Under the pieces are notes generated by a model that saw nothing but the letters and a program-made list of their open reading frames with translations, was not told where the DNA came from and made no database searches. A program made the position numbers and the translations under genes. This document shows positions 1 to 5,280 of a stretch of DNA of 5,280 bases, in pieces. Origin of the DNA: Pseudomonadota bacterium (lineage in GTDB: Bacteria > Myxococcota_A > Polyangia > Fen-1088); the NCBI GenBank assembly GCA_017881285.1, contig JADGRD010000317.1:1-5280 (forward strand). The letters are read 5' to 3'. The first letter of the stretch is position 1, and each line of letters begins with the position of its first letter.

Positions 1-1011
1 GCCGATGTAGCGCCCGCCGCTGCCGTTGCCCTCCACCAGCAGGAGGTACTTGGTCGATCCCTTGACCTTGTAGACACGCGAGCCCTCCAGCAAGGCCGAG
101 CTCTGCGTCAGCTTGACGGGATCGCCGAACCCGTTCGGGAAATTCCCCACCGTGGTCTGGGCGCGAAACAGATAGCCGAGGGTGTTGGTGAAGAAGAGGT
201 GGCAGTTGGCGCTGTCGCAGATGACCCAGAAGTCGGTCCAGCCGACACCGCCGGCTCCGGCATTGTCCGTGACGATCTTGGGCGTGCTGGCATAGAAATT
301 CGTGGGTTTGTTCCACTTGAGGGCCTGGCCGGGGTCGGAGTTGGTCGAGTAGCCCGGCCCCCCGGACTGAGAAATGAGATACCAGGTGCTCTTGGCCGCG
401 AAATAGAAGAGCTGAGGCTGCGAGCGCCCAGCGCCGAACGCGGCATCGTTGTCCAGGAAGTCGACCGTGGCGCTGCTCGCGTTCACCCAATCCACGAAGC
501 TGGCGTGCTGGATATTGGCCTTTTGGGCCGTGTCCCAGATGGTCGCGTAGACGTGGTACCTGCCGCCGTAGAAGACCACCGTCGGCGCCCTGATGCCGGC
601 AAGGCTGTGGCTGCTGTCCGATACGGGGTCCATCAGGGATGGCGTGGAGGCCCAGCCGTAGCTCGTGGTCACGCCGCAAACGGTGCTCGTGGTTCCACCG
701 AGCCCACCAACACCGGTGGTGGTGCCCGTGGTCGTCACCCCGCCCGTGCCCGTCACCCCGCCCGTGCCCGTCGCGCCGCCGCTACCCGTCACGCCACCGG
801 AAGGATCGCCGCCGCCCGTGCCCGTCACGCCGCCGGAAGGATCGCCGCCGCCCGTGCCCGTCACGCCGCCGGAAGGATCGCTACCACCCGAGCCGGATGC
901 CCCCGCGCCGCCTGACGACATATCCCGGCGCACGATGGGCGAGCAAGCCACGCTGGCCAGCATCACCAGCATCGCCGCCGCCAGGCAGCCGAAATATTTC
1001 TCAGCTCGCAT
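1..1011 (-). CDS. GH62-like alpha-L-arabinofuranosidase lipoprotein, C-terminus cut by window edge
   Basis: Family GH62 enzymes are inverting hydrolases that remove arabinofuranosyl side chains from arabinoxylan and arabinan. The visible 337 residues start with a lipoprotein-type signal (hydrophobic residues 8-22, lipobox-like ASVAC with Cys23). A Gly/Thr/Ser linker follows at about residues 29-108, then a GH62-like domain from about Cys112. Recognisable stretches are APTVVFYGGRYHVYA, QLFYFAAKSTWYL, YSTNSDP, WTDFWVICDSANCHLFF, FRAQTTVGNFPNGFGDP and LLEGSRVYKVKG..KYLLLVEG. Asp260 (TDFWVICD) and Glu309 (LLEG) match the expected pKa-setting Asp and general acid. The position of the general base, normally KDPT or KDFT, reads RAPT with Ala142, so catalysis is doubtful. 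The ATG at 1011 is favoured by the signal peptide and a strong Shine-Dalgarno site. The frame is open to base 1, so the end of the domain is missing. The family assignment is from recalled motifs; a related five-bladed propeller family is the main alternative. Confidence 0.85.
   Translation of the reverse strand, partial: MRAEKYFGCLAAAMLVMLASVACSPIVRRDMSSGGAGASGSGGSDPSGGVTGTGGGDPSGGVTGTGGGDPSGGVTGSGGATGTGGVTGTGGVTTTGTTTGVGGLGGTTSTVCGVTTSYGWASTPSLMDPVSDSSHSLAGIRAPTVVFYGGRYHVYATIWDTAQKANIQHASFVDWVNASSATVDFLDNDAAFGAGRSQPQLFYFAAKSTWYLISQSGGPGYSTNSDPGQALKWNKPTNFYASTPKIVTDNAGAGGVGWTDFWVICDSANCHLFFTNTLGYLFRAQTTVGNFPNGFGDPVKLTQSSALLEGSRVYKVKGSTKYLLLVEGNGSGGRYIG
734..893. repeat. Tandem repeats coding the Gly/Thr-rich linker of the GH62-like lipoprotein
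   Basis: Two perfect 36-bp units lie head to tail at 799-834 and 835-870, and a third, degenerate copy begins at 871. Each unit encodes 12 residues read on the minus strand (pattern GGVTGT followed by GGGDPS). Next to them are two perfect 18-bp units at 734-751 and 752-769, plus degraded copies at 770-798, encoding the six-residue pattern GVTGTG. All unit lengths are multiples of three, so copy-number change would alter linker length without breaking the frame. The linker probably spaces the catalytic domain away from the lipid-anchored N-terminus. There are no spacers, so this is not a CRISPR array. Confidence 0.9.
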
Positions 1012-1018
1012 CGGGTGT

Positions 1019-1026
1019 CCTCCTCT
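1019..1026 (-). promoter_or_regulatory. Ribosome binding site of the GH62-like gene
   Basis: The minus strand reads AGAGGAGG, followed by seven bases and the ATG at 1011-1009. This is a near-perfect Shine-Dalgarno sequence at good spacing, and it fixes the start just ahead of the lipoprotein signal peptide. Confidence 0.85.
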
Positions 1027-1091
1027 GGTGCAACTCGATCGCCCCCGCTGACCTGGCGTGATTCCTGACGGAAAGACACGACCCCAACCGG

Positions 1092-1130
1092 AACCCAATT
1101 GGTTTAGCACGGCCGTTCGCCGATTCACAA
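1092..1130 (-). promoter_or_regulatory. Weak promoter candidate with overlapping palindrome upstream of the GH62-like gene
   Basis: On the minus strand TTGTGA (1130-1125) and TAAACC (1106-1101) are separated by 18 bases, and TG-C just before the second hexamer resembles an extended -10. Only three of six -10 bases match consensus. The palindrome CCAATTGG (1095-1102, extending to 14 bp at 1092-1105 with one mismatched pair) overlaps the -10 candidate, which is where a repressor site would be expected. The resulting leader would be about 85 bases. The arrangement is suggestive only, because GC-rich sequence produces such matches by chance. Confidence 0.2.
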
Positions 1131-1152
1131 ATGGGTAAGCCAGGTCCTGCGC

Positions 1153-1176
1153 GACATGTCAGTAAACGCCGACATG
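1153..1176. promoter_or_regulatory. Interleaved GACATG palindromes upstream of the GH62-like gene
   Basis: GACATGTC at 1153-1160 is a perfect 8-bp palindrome, and GACATG occurs again at 1171-1176. The pair CATGTC (1155-1160) and GACATG (1171-1176) forms an inverted repeat with a 10-base gap. The site is 13 bases beyond the HAD stop codon and about 25 bases upstream of the weak -35 candidate of the GH62-like gene. It could be a transcription-factor site or the 3' end hairpin of the HAD transcript. No T-run follows on the minus strand, so it is not an intrinsic terminator. Confidence 0.2.
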
Positions 1177-1188
1177 CCGGTACCCAGG

Positions 1189-1743
1189 TCACAAGCTGCG
1201 CACGTCCACCCAGCGCATGCCCGCGCGCCGCGCGGCCTCCACGCCCAGATCGGTGTCCTCGTAGACCGTGCACTGGTCGGGGGCGACACCCAGGCGGCGC
1301 GCGGCCTCCAGGAAGACATCCGGCTCGGGCTTGTGCCGCACGGTATCTTCCGCCGCGATGATCACGGAAAACCAGTCGAGAATTCCGATCTGGCGCAGGG
1401 TCATTTCCACCATGTGACGGTGCCCACCCGACGCCACGGCCATGGGCGTGTTGCCACGCGCCCGACGCGCGATGTCCACGACCTTCTCGATGGCGCGAAT
1501 CTCGCCAACCTTCTCGATGAAGGCCCTTTCCTTCTGGCGGGTCAGCGCCAACACATCGGGAATCTTGCCCACCTCGGCAAAGAGAGTCTCGATGATCTTG
1601 CCGGTCGGCATGCCGCCCATGGAGTAGAAGCGATCCTCGGGAAACACCACCCCATGGGGCCGCAGGATCTCGACCCACGCTTGGTAGTGCGCCGGCATGG
1701 TGTCGGCCAGGGTTCCGTCACAATCGAAGATGAGGGCCTTCAC
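1189..1743 (-). CDS. HAD-superfamily phosphatase, YqaB / beta-phosphoglucomutase-like (subfamily IA)
   Basis: This is a 184-residue cytoplasmic phosphohydrolase or phosphomutase of the haloacid dehalogenase fold. All four motifs are present: motif I FDCDGT with nucleophile Asp7 and general acid/base Asp9, motif II Ser105 (AVASGG), motif III Lys138 (RHKPEPD), and motif IV YEDTDLG with Glu162, Asp163 and Asp165 for magnesium. A small helical cap lies between about residues 15 and 90. The length, the motif IV context and the VDVR-x-L ending resemble E. coli YqaB, a fructose-1-phosphate phosphatase, but the substrate cannot be read from sequence. Translation starts at GTG (1743-1741). An in-frame TGA lies four codons upstream and the next Met would remove motif I, so this start is well constrained even though its Shine-Dalgarno site is poor. 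The gene lies 84 bp downstream of nagZ on the same strand, so cotranscription is possible. A role in amino-sugar or other sugar-phosphate metabolism is inference. Confidence 0.9.
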   Translation of the reverse strand: MKALIFDCDGTLADTMPAHYQAWVEILRPHGVVFPEDRFYSMGGMPTGKIIETLFAEVGKIPDVLALTRQKERAFIEKVGEIRAIEKVVDIARRARGNTPMAVASGGHRHMVEMTLRQIGILDWFSVIIAAEDTVRHKPEPDVFLEAARRLGVAPDQCTVYEDTDLGVEAARRAGMRWVDVRSL

Positions 1744-1770
1744 GGCCGCCGTTCATAGCAGACCGCGCGC

Positions 1771-1793
1771 AGAGAACGGCAGGAAAACCGCCG
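1771..1793 (-). terminator. Weak terminator-like hairpin between nagZ and the HAD gene
   Basis: On the minus strand CGGCGG (1793-1788) can pair with CTGCCG (1782-1777) across a TTTTC loop, giving six pairs including one G-U. TTCTCT follows at 1776-1771. It starts about 35 bases after the nagZ stop. The stem is short and the T-tract interrupted, so it would at most attenuate read-through. Confidence 0.22.
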
Positions 1794-1827
1794 AAGGAAT
1801 ATCCACCGCCGTCCGCGGTCCCCATCG

Positions 1828-2949
1828 TCAGGCGTCGGTCACCGGGGAATCCGCGACCGACAGGAAAACCACGCGGGCAAACGACGACGCGAGCGCCTGG
1901 TTCTCCTTGCTCCCGAGCAAGGCCGGCAAGGCCTCGGCGGGCGCGGGCATGGGCACACGCAGGCCGGCCTTGAAGCGGGCCACGCGCGCGGCGCTCTCCT
2001 CGACCCGCGCGCGGACGGCCGCCTTGGTCTCGGCCGCCGTGACCAACGCCGCGAAGGCGCGCGCCTGCCGGTCGAGCGGCTCGCGCACCAGGAAATGATC
2101 GACGCCGGCGAGCAGACTCTCGACCACCAGGGATTCGATGGCGTGGTGGTCGGCCACCGCGGCCATGCCGAGATCGTCGCTGACCAGCAGGCCGGCGAAG
2201 CCCATCTCGCCGCGCAGAATGTCGTGGACGATCCGCCGCGACAGGGTCGCCGGCAACTCACCGTCCCACGCCGGGTAGACAACATGCGCGGTCATCAAGG
2301 CCTCGATGCCGGCGCGGCACGCGGCGGCGAAGGGCGCCAACTCGATGGAACGCAGGCGCTCGTCGTCGTGGGCCACGCTGGGCAACTCGAGGTGCGAATC
2401 GGCGTGGGTGTCGCCATGTCCCGGAAAGTGCTTCCCGCAACCCAGTACCTTGGCGTCGTGCAGTCCGCGCCAGAAGGCCAACGCATGATTGGTGACCTGC
2501 TCCGGCCGGCTGCCGAACGCGCGGCTGCCGATGACTGGGTTTCTGGGGTTGGTGTGCACGTCGAGCACGGGAGCGAAATTCCAGCCGATGCCGAGCGCGG
2601 CCAGCTCGCCGCCCAGGGCAAGGCCCACCGCGCGCGTGCGGGCAACATCGTCAGCCGCGGCCACCGAGCCCATCTCCGGCCACGCGGTGAGCGGGGCGCG
2701 CAGGCGCTGCACGCGGCCGCCTTCCTGATCGACGGAAACCACGAGATGCGCCTCGGAGGGGCTTGCCTTGCGCAGGGAGGAAACCAACGTCGCGACCTGT
2801 GCGGGATTTTCGATGTTGGGGCGGAAAAGCATCACGCCGCCAACCTCGGACCGGGCGATGCGGCCGAGCAACTCGGCCGGCGCCGCCAGCCCGTCGAACC
2901 CCACGGAAAGGAGCTGCCCGCACGCACGTCGAATCGAAGAAGCTGTCAC
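1828..2949 (-). CDS. nagZ: GH3 beta-N-acetylhexosaminidase, NagZ-like
   Basis: NagZ removes GlcNAc from GlcNAc-1,6-anhydroMurNAc fragments during peptidoglycan recycling, in the cytoplasm of Gram-negative bacteria. The 373-residue product has no signal peptide and is a single TIM-barrel domain, slightly longer than the usual roughly 340 residues because of a tail after about residue 335. Diagnostic motifs are VDQEGGRVQRL (residues 73-83), NFAPVLDV (124-131), KHFPGHGDTHADSH (173-186) with the Asp184/His186 acid-base dyad, and VSDDLGM (256-262), where Asp258 is the expected nucleophile. The His dyad in place of a C-terminal acid/base Glu separates NagZ from GH3 beta-glucosidases. The GTG start at 2949 lies nine bases after an in-frame TAG and gives the usual N-terminus before GQLLSVGFDG. 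The purine-rich AGAGGGG ahead of it is very close to the codon, so initiation may be weak. The gene is divergent from the TIGR04551 gene and probably leads a unit with the HAD gene. Confidence 0.93.
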   Translation of the reverse strand: MTASSIRRACGQLLSVGFDGLAAPAELLGRIARSEVGGVMLFRPNIENPAQVATLVSSLRKASPSEAHLVVSVDQEGGRVQRLRAPLTAWPEMGSVAAADDVARTRAVGLALGGELAALGIGWNFAPVLDVHTNPRNPVIGSRAFGSRPEQVTNHALAFWRGLHDAKVLGCGKHFPGHGDTHADSHLELPSVAHDDERLRSIELAPFAAACRAGIEALMTAHVVYPAWDGELPATLSRRIVHDILRGEMGFAGLLVSDDLGMAAVADHHAIESLVVESLLAGVDHFLVREPLDRQARAFAALVTAAETKAAVRARVEESAARVARFKAGLRVPMPAPAEALPALLGSKENQALASSFARVVFLSVADSPVTDA

Positions 2950-2970
2950 CCCTCTACTCTACTCGATGAC

Positions 2971-2991
2971 GAGCCGACAGGAAGTCGGCTC
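2971..2991. promoter_or_regulatory. Perfect 8-bp inverted repeat in the divergent spacer
   Basis: GAGCCGAC (2971-2978) and GTCGGCTC (2984-2991) are exact reverse complements around the five-base loop AGGAA. The element lies 22 bases upstream of the nagZ GTG and about 50 bases upstream of the rightward -10 candidate. It could be an operator shared by the two divergent genes or a hairpin in the nagZ 5' leader that affects translation. No T-run follows on either strand, so it is not an intrinsic terminator. The half-site AAGTCGGCT (2982-2990) recurs as AAGTCAGCT at 3013-3021, 31 bp (about three helical turns) away. Confidence 0.5.
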
Positions 2992-3020
2992 CGCCAGAAA
3001 TAGTGGATGGGAAAGTCAGC

Positions 3021-3049
3021 TTCCCGCGGCAGCAGGCTCTTGCTATAAG
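3021..3049 (+). promoter_or_regulatory. Extended -10 promoter candidate for the TIGR04551 gene
   Basis: TATAAG at 3044-3049 matches five of six bases of the sigma-70-type -10 box and is preceded by TG and one base (TGC), the extended -10 element. At 17-bp spacing the -35 position is TTCCCG (3021-3026), a poor match that an extended -10 can tolerate. Transcription would start near 3056 and give a leader of about 39 bases. A short hairpin (GCGCA 3051-3055 with TGCGC 3063-3067) lies right at the expected start. The call rests on consensus matching alone. Confidence 0.45.
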
Positions 3050-3081
3050 GGCGCACTGGTTTTGCGCACCCCAAGAACGAT

Positions 3082-3086
3082 AGAGG
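3082..3086 (+). promoter_or_regulatory. Ribosome binding site of the TIGR04551 gene
   Basis: AGAGG is followed by eight bases and then the ATG at 3095. This supports that ATG over any in-frame start further upstream; the reading frame stays open back to 2768 but would there overlap nagZ in antisense. Confidence 0.75.
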
Positions 3087-3094
3087 TTATAGGA

Positions 3095-5041
3095 ATGTCC
3101 GACAAGGTAGGCAGATGGCTCCCCTGGCTGGCGACTGGCCTGCCTTTCACGCTCGCGCTCGTCGGGTCGGCGCCCGCGTGGGCGCAGATGGGCGGCATGG
3201 GCCCCGGCATGGGCCCCGGCATGGGGCACCCCGGCGGCGGGGGGGCGCCCCACGAGGACAAAGAAGAAGGACCGGCGGAGAACGCCCCGGACGCCGAGGA
3301 GAAAGCCACTCCCACCAAGGAGAGCGATACCGGCTACCTCGAACAGGCCCGCCGCCGCACCAAGGTGGTCGAGTTCGACGGCTACTACCGCATGCGCACC
3401 GACTGGTTGCACAAGATGAACATGGACCAGGGCTACAACGGTGTGGGGCCTGTCCCGGCCCTGCCACCTTTCCCCACCGCGAGCCAGTGCCAAACCGCTT
3501 CTCCCAATAGTGGTGCGGGGTTCGTCGGATGCGGTGACCAATCCCTTGGCAACGCCAACATGCGCCTGCGCATCGAGCCCACCATCAACATTTCCGACCA
3601 GGTGCGCGTGCGCAGCCAGTTCGACGTGTTCGACAACCTCATCCTCGGCTCGACGCCCGACTCCCTGGTGAACCCCTACATCCCGAATCAGAACCCCGGC
3701 GTCGGGCAGACCAGTGCCGCCGCGCCCGCGGACGTGCTCTCGAACACCCAGAACAGCTACGCCGCGAGCATCCTCGCCAAGCGGGCCTGGGGCGAGATCG
3801 ACAGCGAGCTCGGCTCGCTGCGCTTCGGCCGCATGCCCTGGCATTTCGGCCGCGGCATGTACTTCAACCGTGGCGACTGCGCCGACTGCGAGGGCGGGAC
3901 CACGGTGGACCGGCTGATGATGTTGACCACGATCTACGGCCACCAGCTTGCCCTCTCCTTGGACTTCGGCGCGCAGGGCTACGACCTCGGCTATACCGAT
4001 CTCGGCCAGAAGAACATCGGCGGCTTTCCCCTCGACCTCACCCAAAAGGACGACGTCACCCAGTACACCGCCGCCCTCACCAAAATCGACGACGAGCGGA
4101 CCTGGCGCGAGCGCATCGCCTCCGGGGACGTGGTGGCCAACTACGGCGCGCAGTTGGTATATCGCAGCCAGGACTACGCAACGTACAGCATTTCGCCGGC
4201 CTTGGGCACGCCCTATTCGAACAGCAACCAGACCGTCGGTGTGCCGCTGTCGGCCAACGACCTCGGCACCTCCCTCACCACCAACGTCAACGCGCTGCTC
4301 TTCATCCCCAGCCTCTGGTTCAAGCTCGGCTGGAAGGCCCTCACCCTGGAATTCGAGGGTACCATGCTCGCCGGCAAGCTGGGCAACGCCGGTCCGCTAC
4401 GCCTCGGGACGACGAACAACGATCAGGGACTCACCATCCTGCAGGCGGGCTGGGTCCTGGCGAGCGAGCTTCGGCTCTACAGCGACTCCCTGTTCATCGG
4501 CTTTGAAACCGGCGGCGCCACCGGCGATCAGGCCGAGCTGGCAGGCGCCGGAACCTCGGCCAATCCACTTTACTACCCTTACCTCAACTACCGCTGGAAG
4601 TTCGTGCCCCAGCCCGCCCATGACCGCAACCTAAACGACTTCCACTTCTCGCCCGAATACCACGTGGACGAGATCCTCTACCGCCGCATCCTCGGCACGG
4701 TCAGCAACGCGATTTACTTCAAGCCCAGCATCGCCTACTGGCTCGACCTCGACTCGAAGAAAGAGCGCGAGGTCGGCGTCTCGGGCTCCATCATCTACAG
4801 CCTGGCGCCGGTGCCGGTGTCGACGCCCGGCAACTCGATCAACTATGGCCTCGAGATGGATCTCGGCCTGCAGTACCGCAACCTGCGCGAGAACATCTAC
4901 GCGGGTTTCACCTGGGGCGTGTTCTGGCCCATGGCAGCGCTCAGCCGGCCCTCTGGCAGCGTCGATTCAATCCTTTGGAACTACGCCGAAGACGCCAACG
5001 CCGCGCAGGTCATCCGCACGTTCGTGGGGATAAGGTTCTAG
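3095..5041 (+). CDS. TIGR04551-like outer-membrane beta-barrel protein of unknown function
   Basis: The 648-residue precursor starts with a Sec signal peptide (Arg7, hydrophobic 8-25, cleavage expected after APAWA at residue 30). A Met/Gly/Pro stretch (31-48) and a charged, low-complexity linker (to about 78) come next. The rest is rich in alternating aromatic and polar strands and ends in Phe648, as in beta-barrels inserted by the BAM machinery. Blocks that I recall from TIGR04551, a mainly myxobacterial family of unknown function, are NANMRLRIEPTINISDQVRV (about 153-172), DNLILGSTP, AKRAWGEIDSELGSLRFGRMP (228-248, given in part), GDCADCEGGTTVDR (260-273) and FPLDLTQKDDVTQY. The mature protein has exactly four Cys (132, 146, 262, 265), suggesting two disulfides outside the cytoplasm. 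The start is set by signal peptide and Shine-Dalgarno site. It is divergent from nagZ and convergent with the TPR gene. A porin or adhesin-like role is possible but not shown. Confidence 0.85.
   Translation: MSDKVGRWLPWLATGLPFTLALVGSAPAWAQMGGMGPGMGPGMGHPGGGGAPHEDKEEGPAENAPDAEEKATPTKESDTGYLEQARRRTKVVEFDGYYRMRTDWLHKMNMDQGYNGVGPVPALPPFPTASQCQTASPNSGAGFVGCGDQSLGNANMRLRIEPTINISDQVRVRSQFDVFDNLILGSTPDSLVNPYIPNQNPGVGQTSAAAPADVLSNTQNSYAASILAKRAWGEIDSELGSLRFGRMPWHFGRGMYFNRGDCADCEGGTTVDRLMMLTTIYGHQLALSLDFGAQGYDLGYTDLGQKNIGGFPLDLTQKDDVTQYTAALTKIDDERTWRERIASGDVVANYGAQLVYRSQDYATYSISPALGTPYSNSNQTVGVPLSANDLGTSLTTNVNALLFIPSLWFKLGWKALTLEFEGTMLAGKLGNAGPLRLGTTNNDQGLTILQAGWVLASELRLYSDSLFIGFETGGATGDQAELAGAGTSANPLYYPYLNYRWKFVPQPAHDRNLNDFHFSPEYHVDEILYRRILGTVSNAIYFKPSIAYWLDLDSKKEREVGVSGSIIYSLAPVPVSTPGNSINYGLEMDLGLQYRNLRENIYAGFTWGVFWPMAALSRPSGSVDSILWNYAEDANAAQVIRTFVGIRF
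3194..3226 (+). repeat. 12-bp tandem repeat coding a GMGP stretch
   Basis: The 12-bp unit GGCATGGGCCCC occurs at 3194-3205 and 3206-3217 and is followed by a partial copy to 3226. It encodes repeated Gly-Met-Gly-Pro just after the predicted signal-peptide cleavage site of the TIGR04551-like protein. It is probably a flexible spacer before the barrel domain. Copy-number change would stay in frame. Confidence 0.8.
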
Positions 5042-5046
5042 CCCCC

Positions 5047-5280
5047 CTATTTCTTCTTACCGCCGGCGGCCTCGAGCGACTTGATGCGTTCCTGGGCGTC
5101 CCGCTGGGACAATGGATCGTGCTTGTCTTCGGTGGCCAGGTACTTCTTGAACGCGGCGAGGGCCTCGTCGTAGCGGCGGTCCTGGGTCAAGAGCAGGCCG
5201 AGGTCGTACCAGGCGCCCGAGATGAGCGGGTCGAGCTTGACCGCCTCCTGGTATTCGGGAATGGCGTCGTCGTTCTTCTT
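5047..5280 (-). CDS. TPR-repeat protein, C-terminal fragment
   Basis: The minus strand is open from the right edge to TAG at 5049-5047, giving the last 77 residues of a longer protein; the start lies outside the window. The fragment contains the end of one tetratricopeptide repeat (AIPEYQEAVKLDP) and one full repeat (residues 21-55: AWYDLGLLLTQDRRYDEALAAFKKYL and the P of HDP), with the usual W-LG-Y-A-F pattern. A short charged helix and a Lys-rich end (GGKKK) follow. TPR units mediate protein-protein contacts; the partner and cell location cannot be told from this part. Its stop is five bases from the stop of the TIGR04551 gene, so the two genes converge with no room for an intergenic terminator. 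Confidence 0.88.
   Translation of the reverse strand, partial: KKNDDAIPEYQEAVKLDPLISGAWYDLGLLLTQDRRYDEALAAFKKYLATEDKHDPLSQRDAQERIKSLEAAGGKKK

Noticed and set aside
734..893. CRISPR-like direct repeats of 36 bp
   Set aside because: The units are contiguous without spacers and encode a regular in-frame protein linker.
199..915. 238-codon open frame on the plus strand, antisense to the GH62-like gene
   Set aside because: Its Arg/Ala-rich repeats are the reverse reading of the Gly/Thr linker repeats; there is no homology-like content.
2095..3003. 302-codon open frame on the plus strand, antisense to nagZ
   Set aside because: It lies over the nagZ coding region, which has all expected catalytic motifs. 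The product looks like a translation of the opposite strand of a GC-rich gene, without domains or a ribosome binding site.
3028..3044. Sigma-54-like promoter (GGCA and TTGCT)
   Set aside because: The GG and GC elements are 12 bases apart instead of 10, and the rest of the consensus is not matched. The extended -10 reading fits better.
2768..3094. Upstream extension of the TIGR04551 reading frame by 109 codons
   Set aside because: It would overlap the start of nagZ and bury the signal peptide inside the protein. The ATG at 3095 has both a Shine-Dalgarno site and a standard signal peptide directly after it.
2954..4045. 363-codon open frame on the minus strand, antisense to the TIGR04551 gene
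   Set aside because: The product is a low-complexity Ala/Val/Gly/His-rich shadow of a gene with a clear signal peptide and conserved blocks.
5060..5069. CCGCCGGCGG palindrome as a terminator for the TIGR04551 gene
   Set aside because: It has no loop and no following T-run on the plus strand, and it codes for Ala-Ala-Gly-Gly near the end of the TPR protein.

Overview
The window is GC-rich and densely coding, with GTG as well as ATG starts. It most likely comes from a myxobacterium or close relative (Myxococcota). The best taxonomic pointer is the protein at 3095-5041, which I recognise from memory as TIGR04551, an outer-membrane beta-barrel-like family that I know mainly from that group. A GH62-type lipoprotein with a long Gly/Thr linker also fits. 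No RNA genes, mobile elements, CRISPR arrays or phage genes were seen.

Layout. The left 3 kb is read from the minus strand, in the order nagZ-like GH3 beta-N-acetylhexosaminidase (2949-1828), HAD phosphatase of the YqaB/beta-phosphoglucomutase type (1743-1189), and a secreted GH62-like arabinofuranosidase lipoprotein (1011 to beyond the left edge). nagZ and the HAD gene are 84 bp apart and may be cotranscribed, although a weak terminator-like hairpin lies between them. The GH62 gene is preceded by 177 bp that contain a strong Shine-Dalgarno site, two palindromic elements and a weak promoter candidate, so it is probably its own unit. A 145-bp divergent spacer (2950-3094) separates nagZ from the TIGR04551 gene. 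It holds a perfect 8-bp hairpin and an extended -10 promoter reading rightward. The TIGR04551 gene ends five bases from the stop codon of a converging TPR-protein gene that enters from the right edge.

Function. NagZ is a cytoplasmic enzyme of cell-wall recycling in Gram-negative bacteria. The downstream phosphatase could act on a sugar phosphate, possibly from the same route, but that is only a neighbourhood guess. The GH62 protein would sit on the cell surface and act on, or only bind, arabinose-decorated plant polysaccharide. The TIGR04551 protein is exported and probably lies in the outer membrane with no known function.

The most unusual observation is that the GH62-like protein keeps two of the three expected catalytic acids (Asp260, Glu309) but has Ala142 where the catalytic base Asp is expected. 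I see no evidence of a new multi-gene system; most of the window is ordinary chromosomal sequence.
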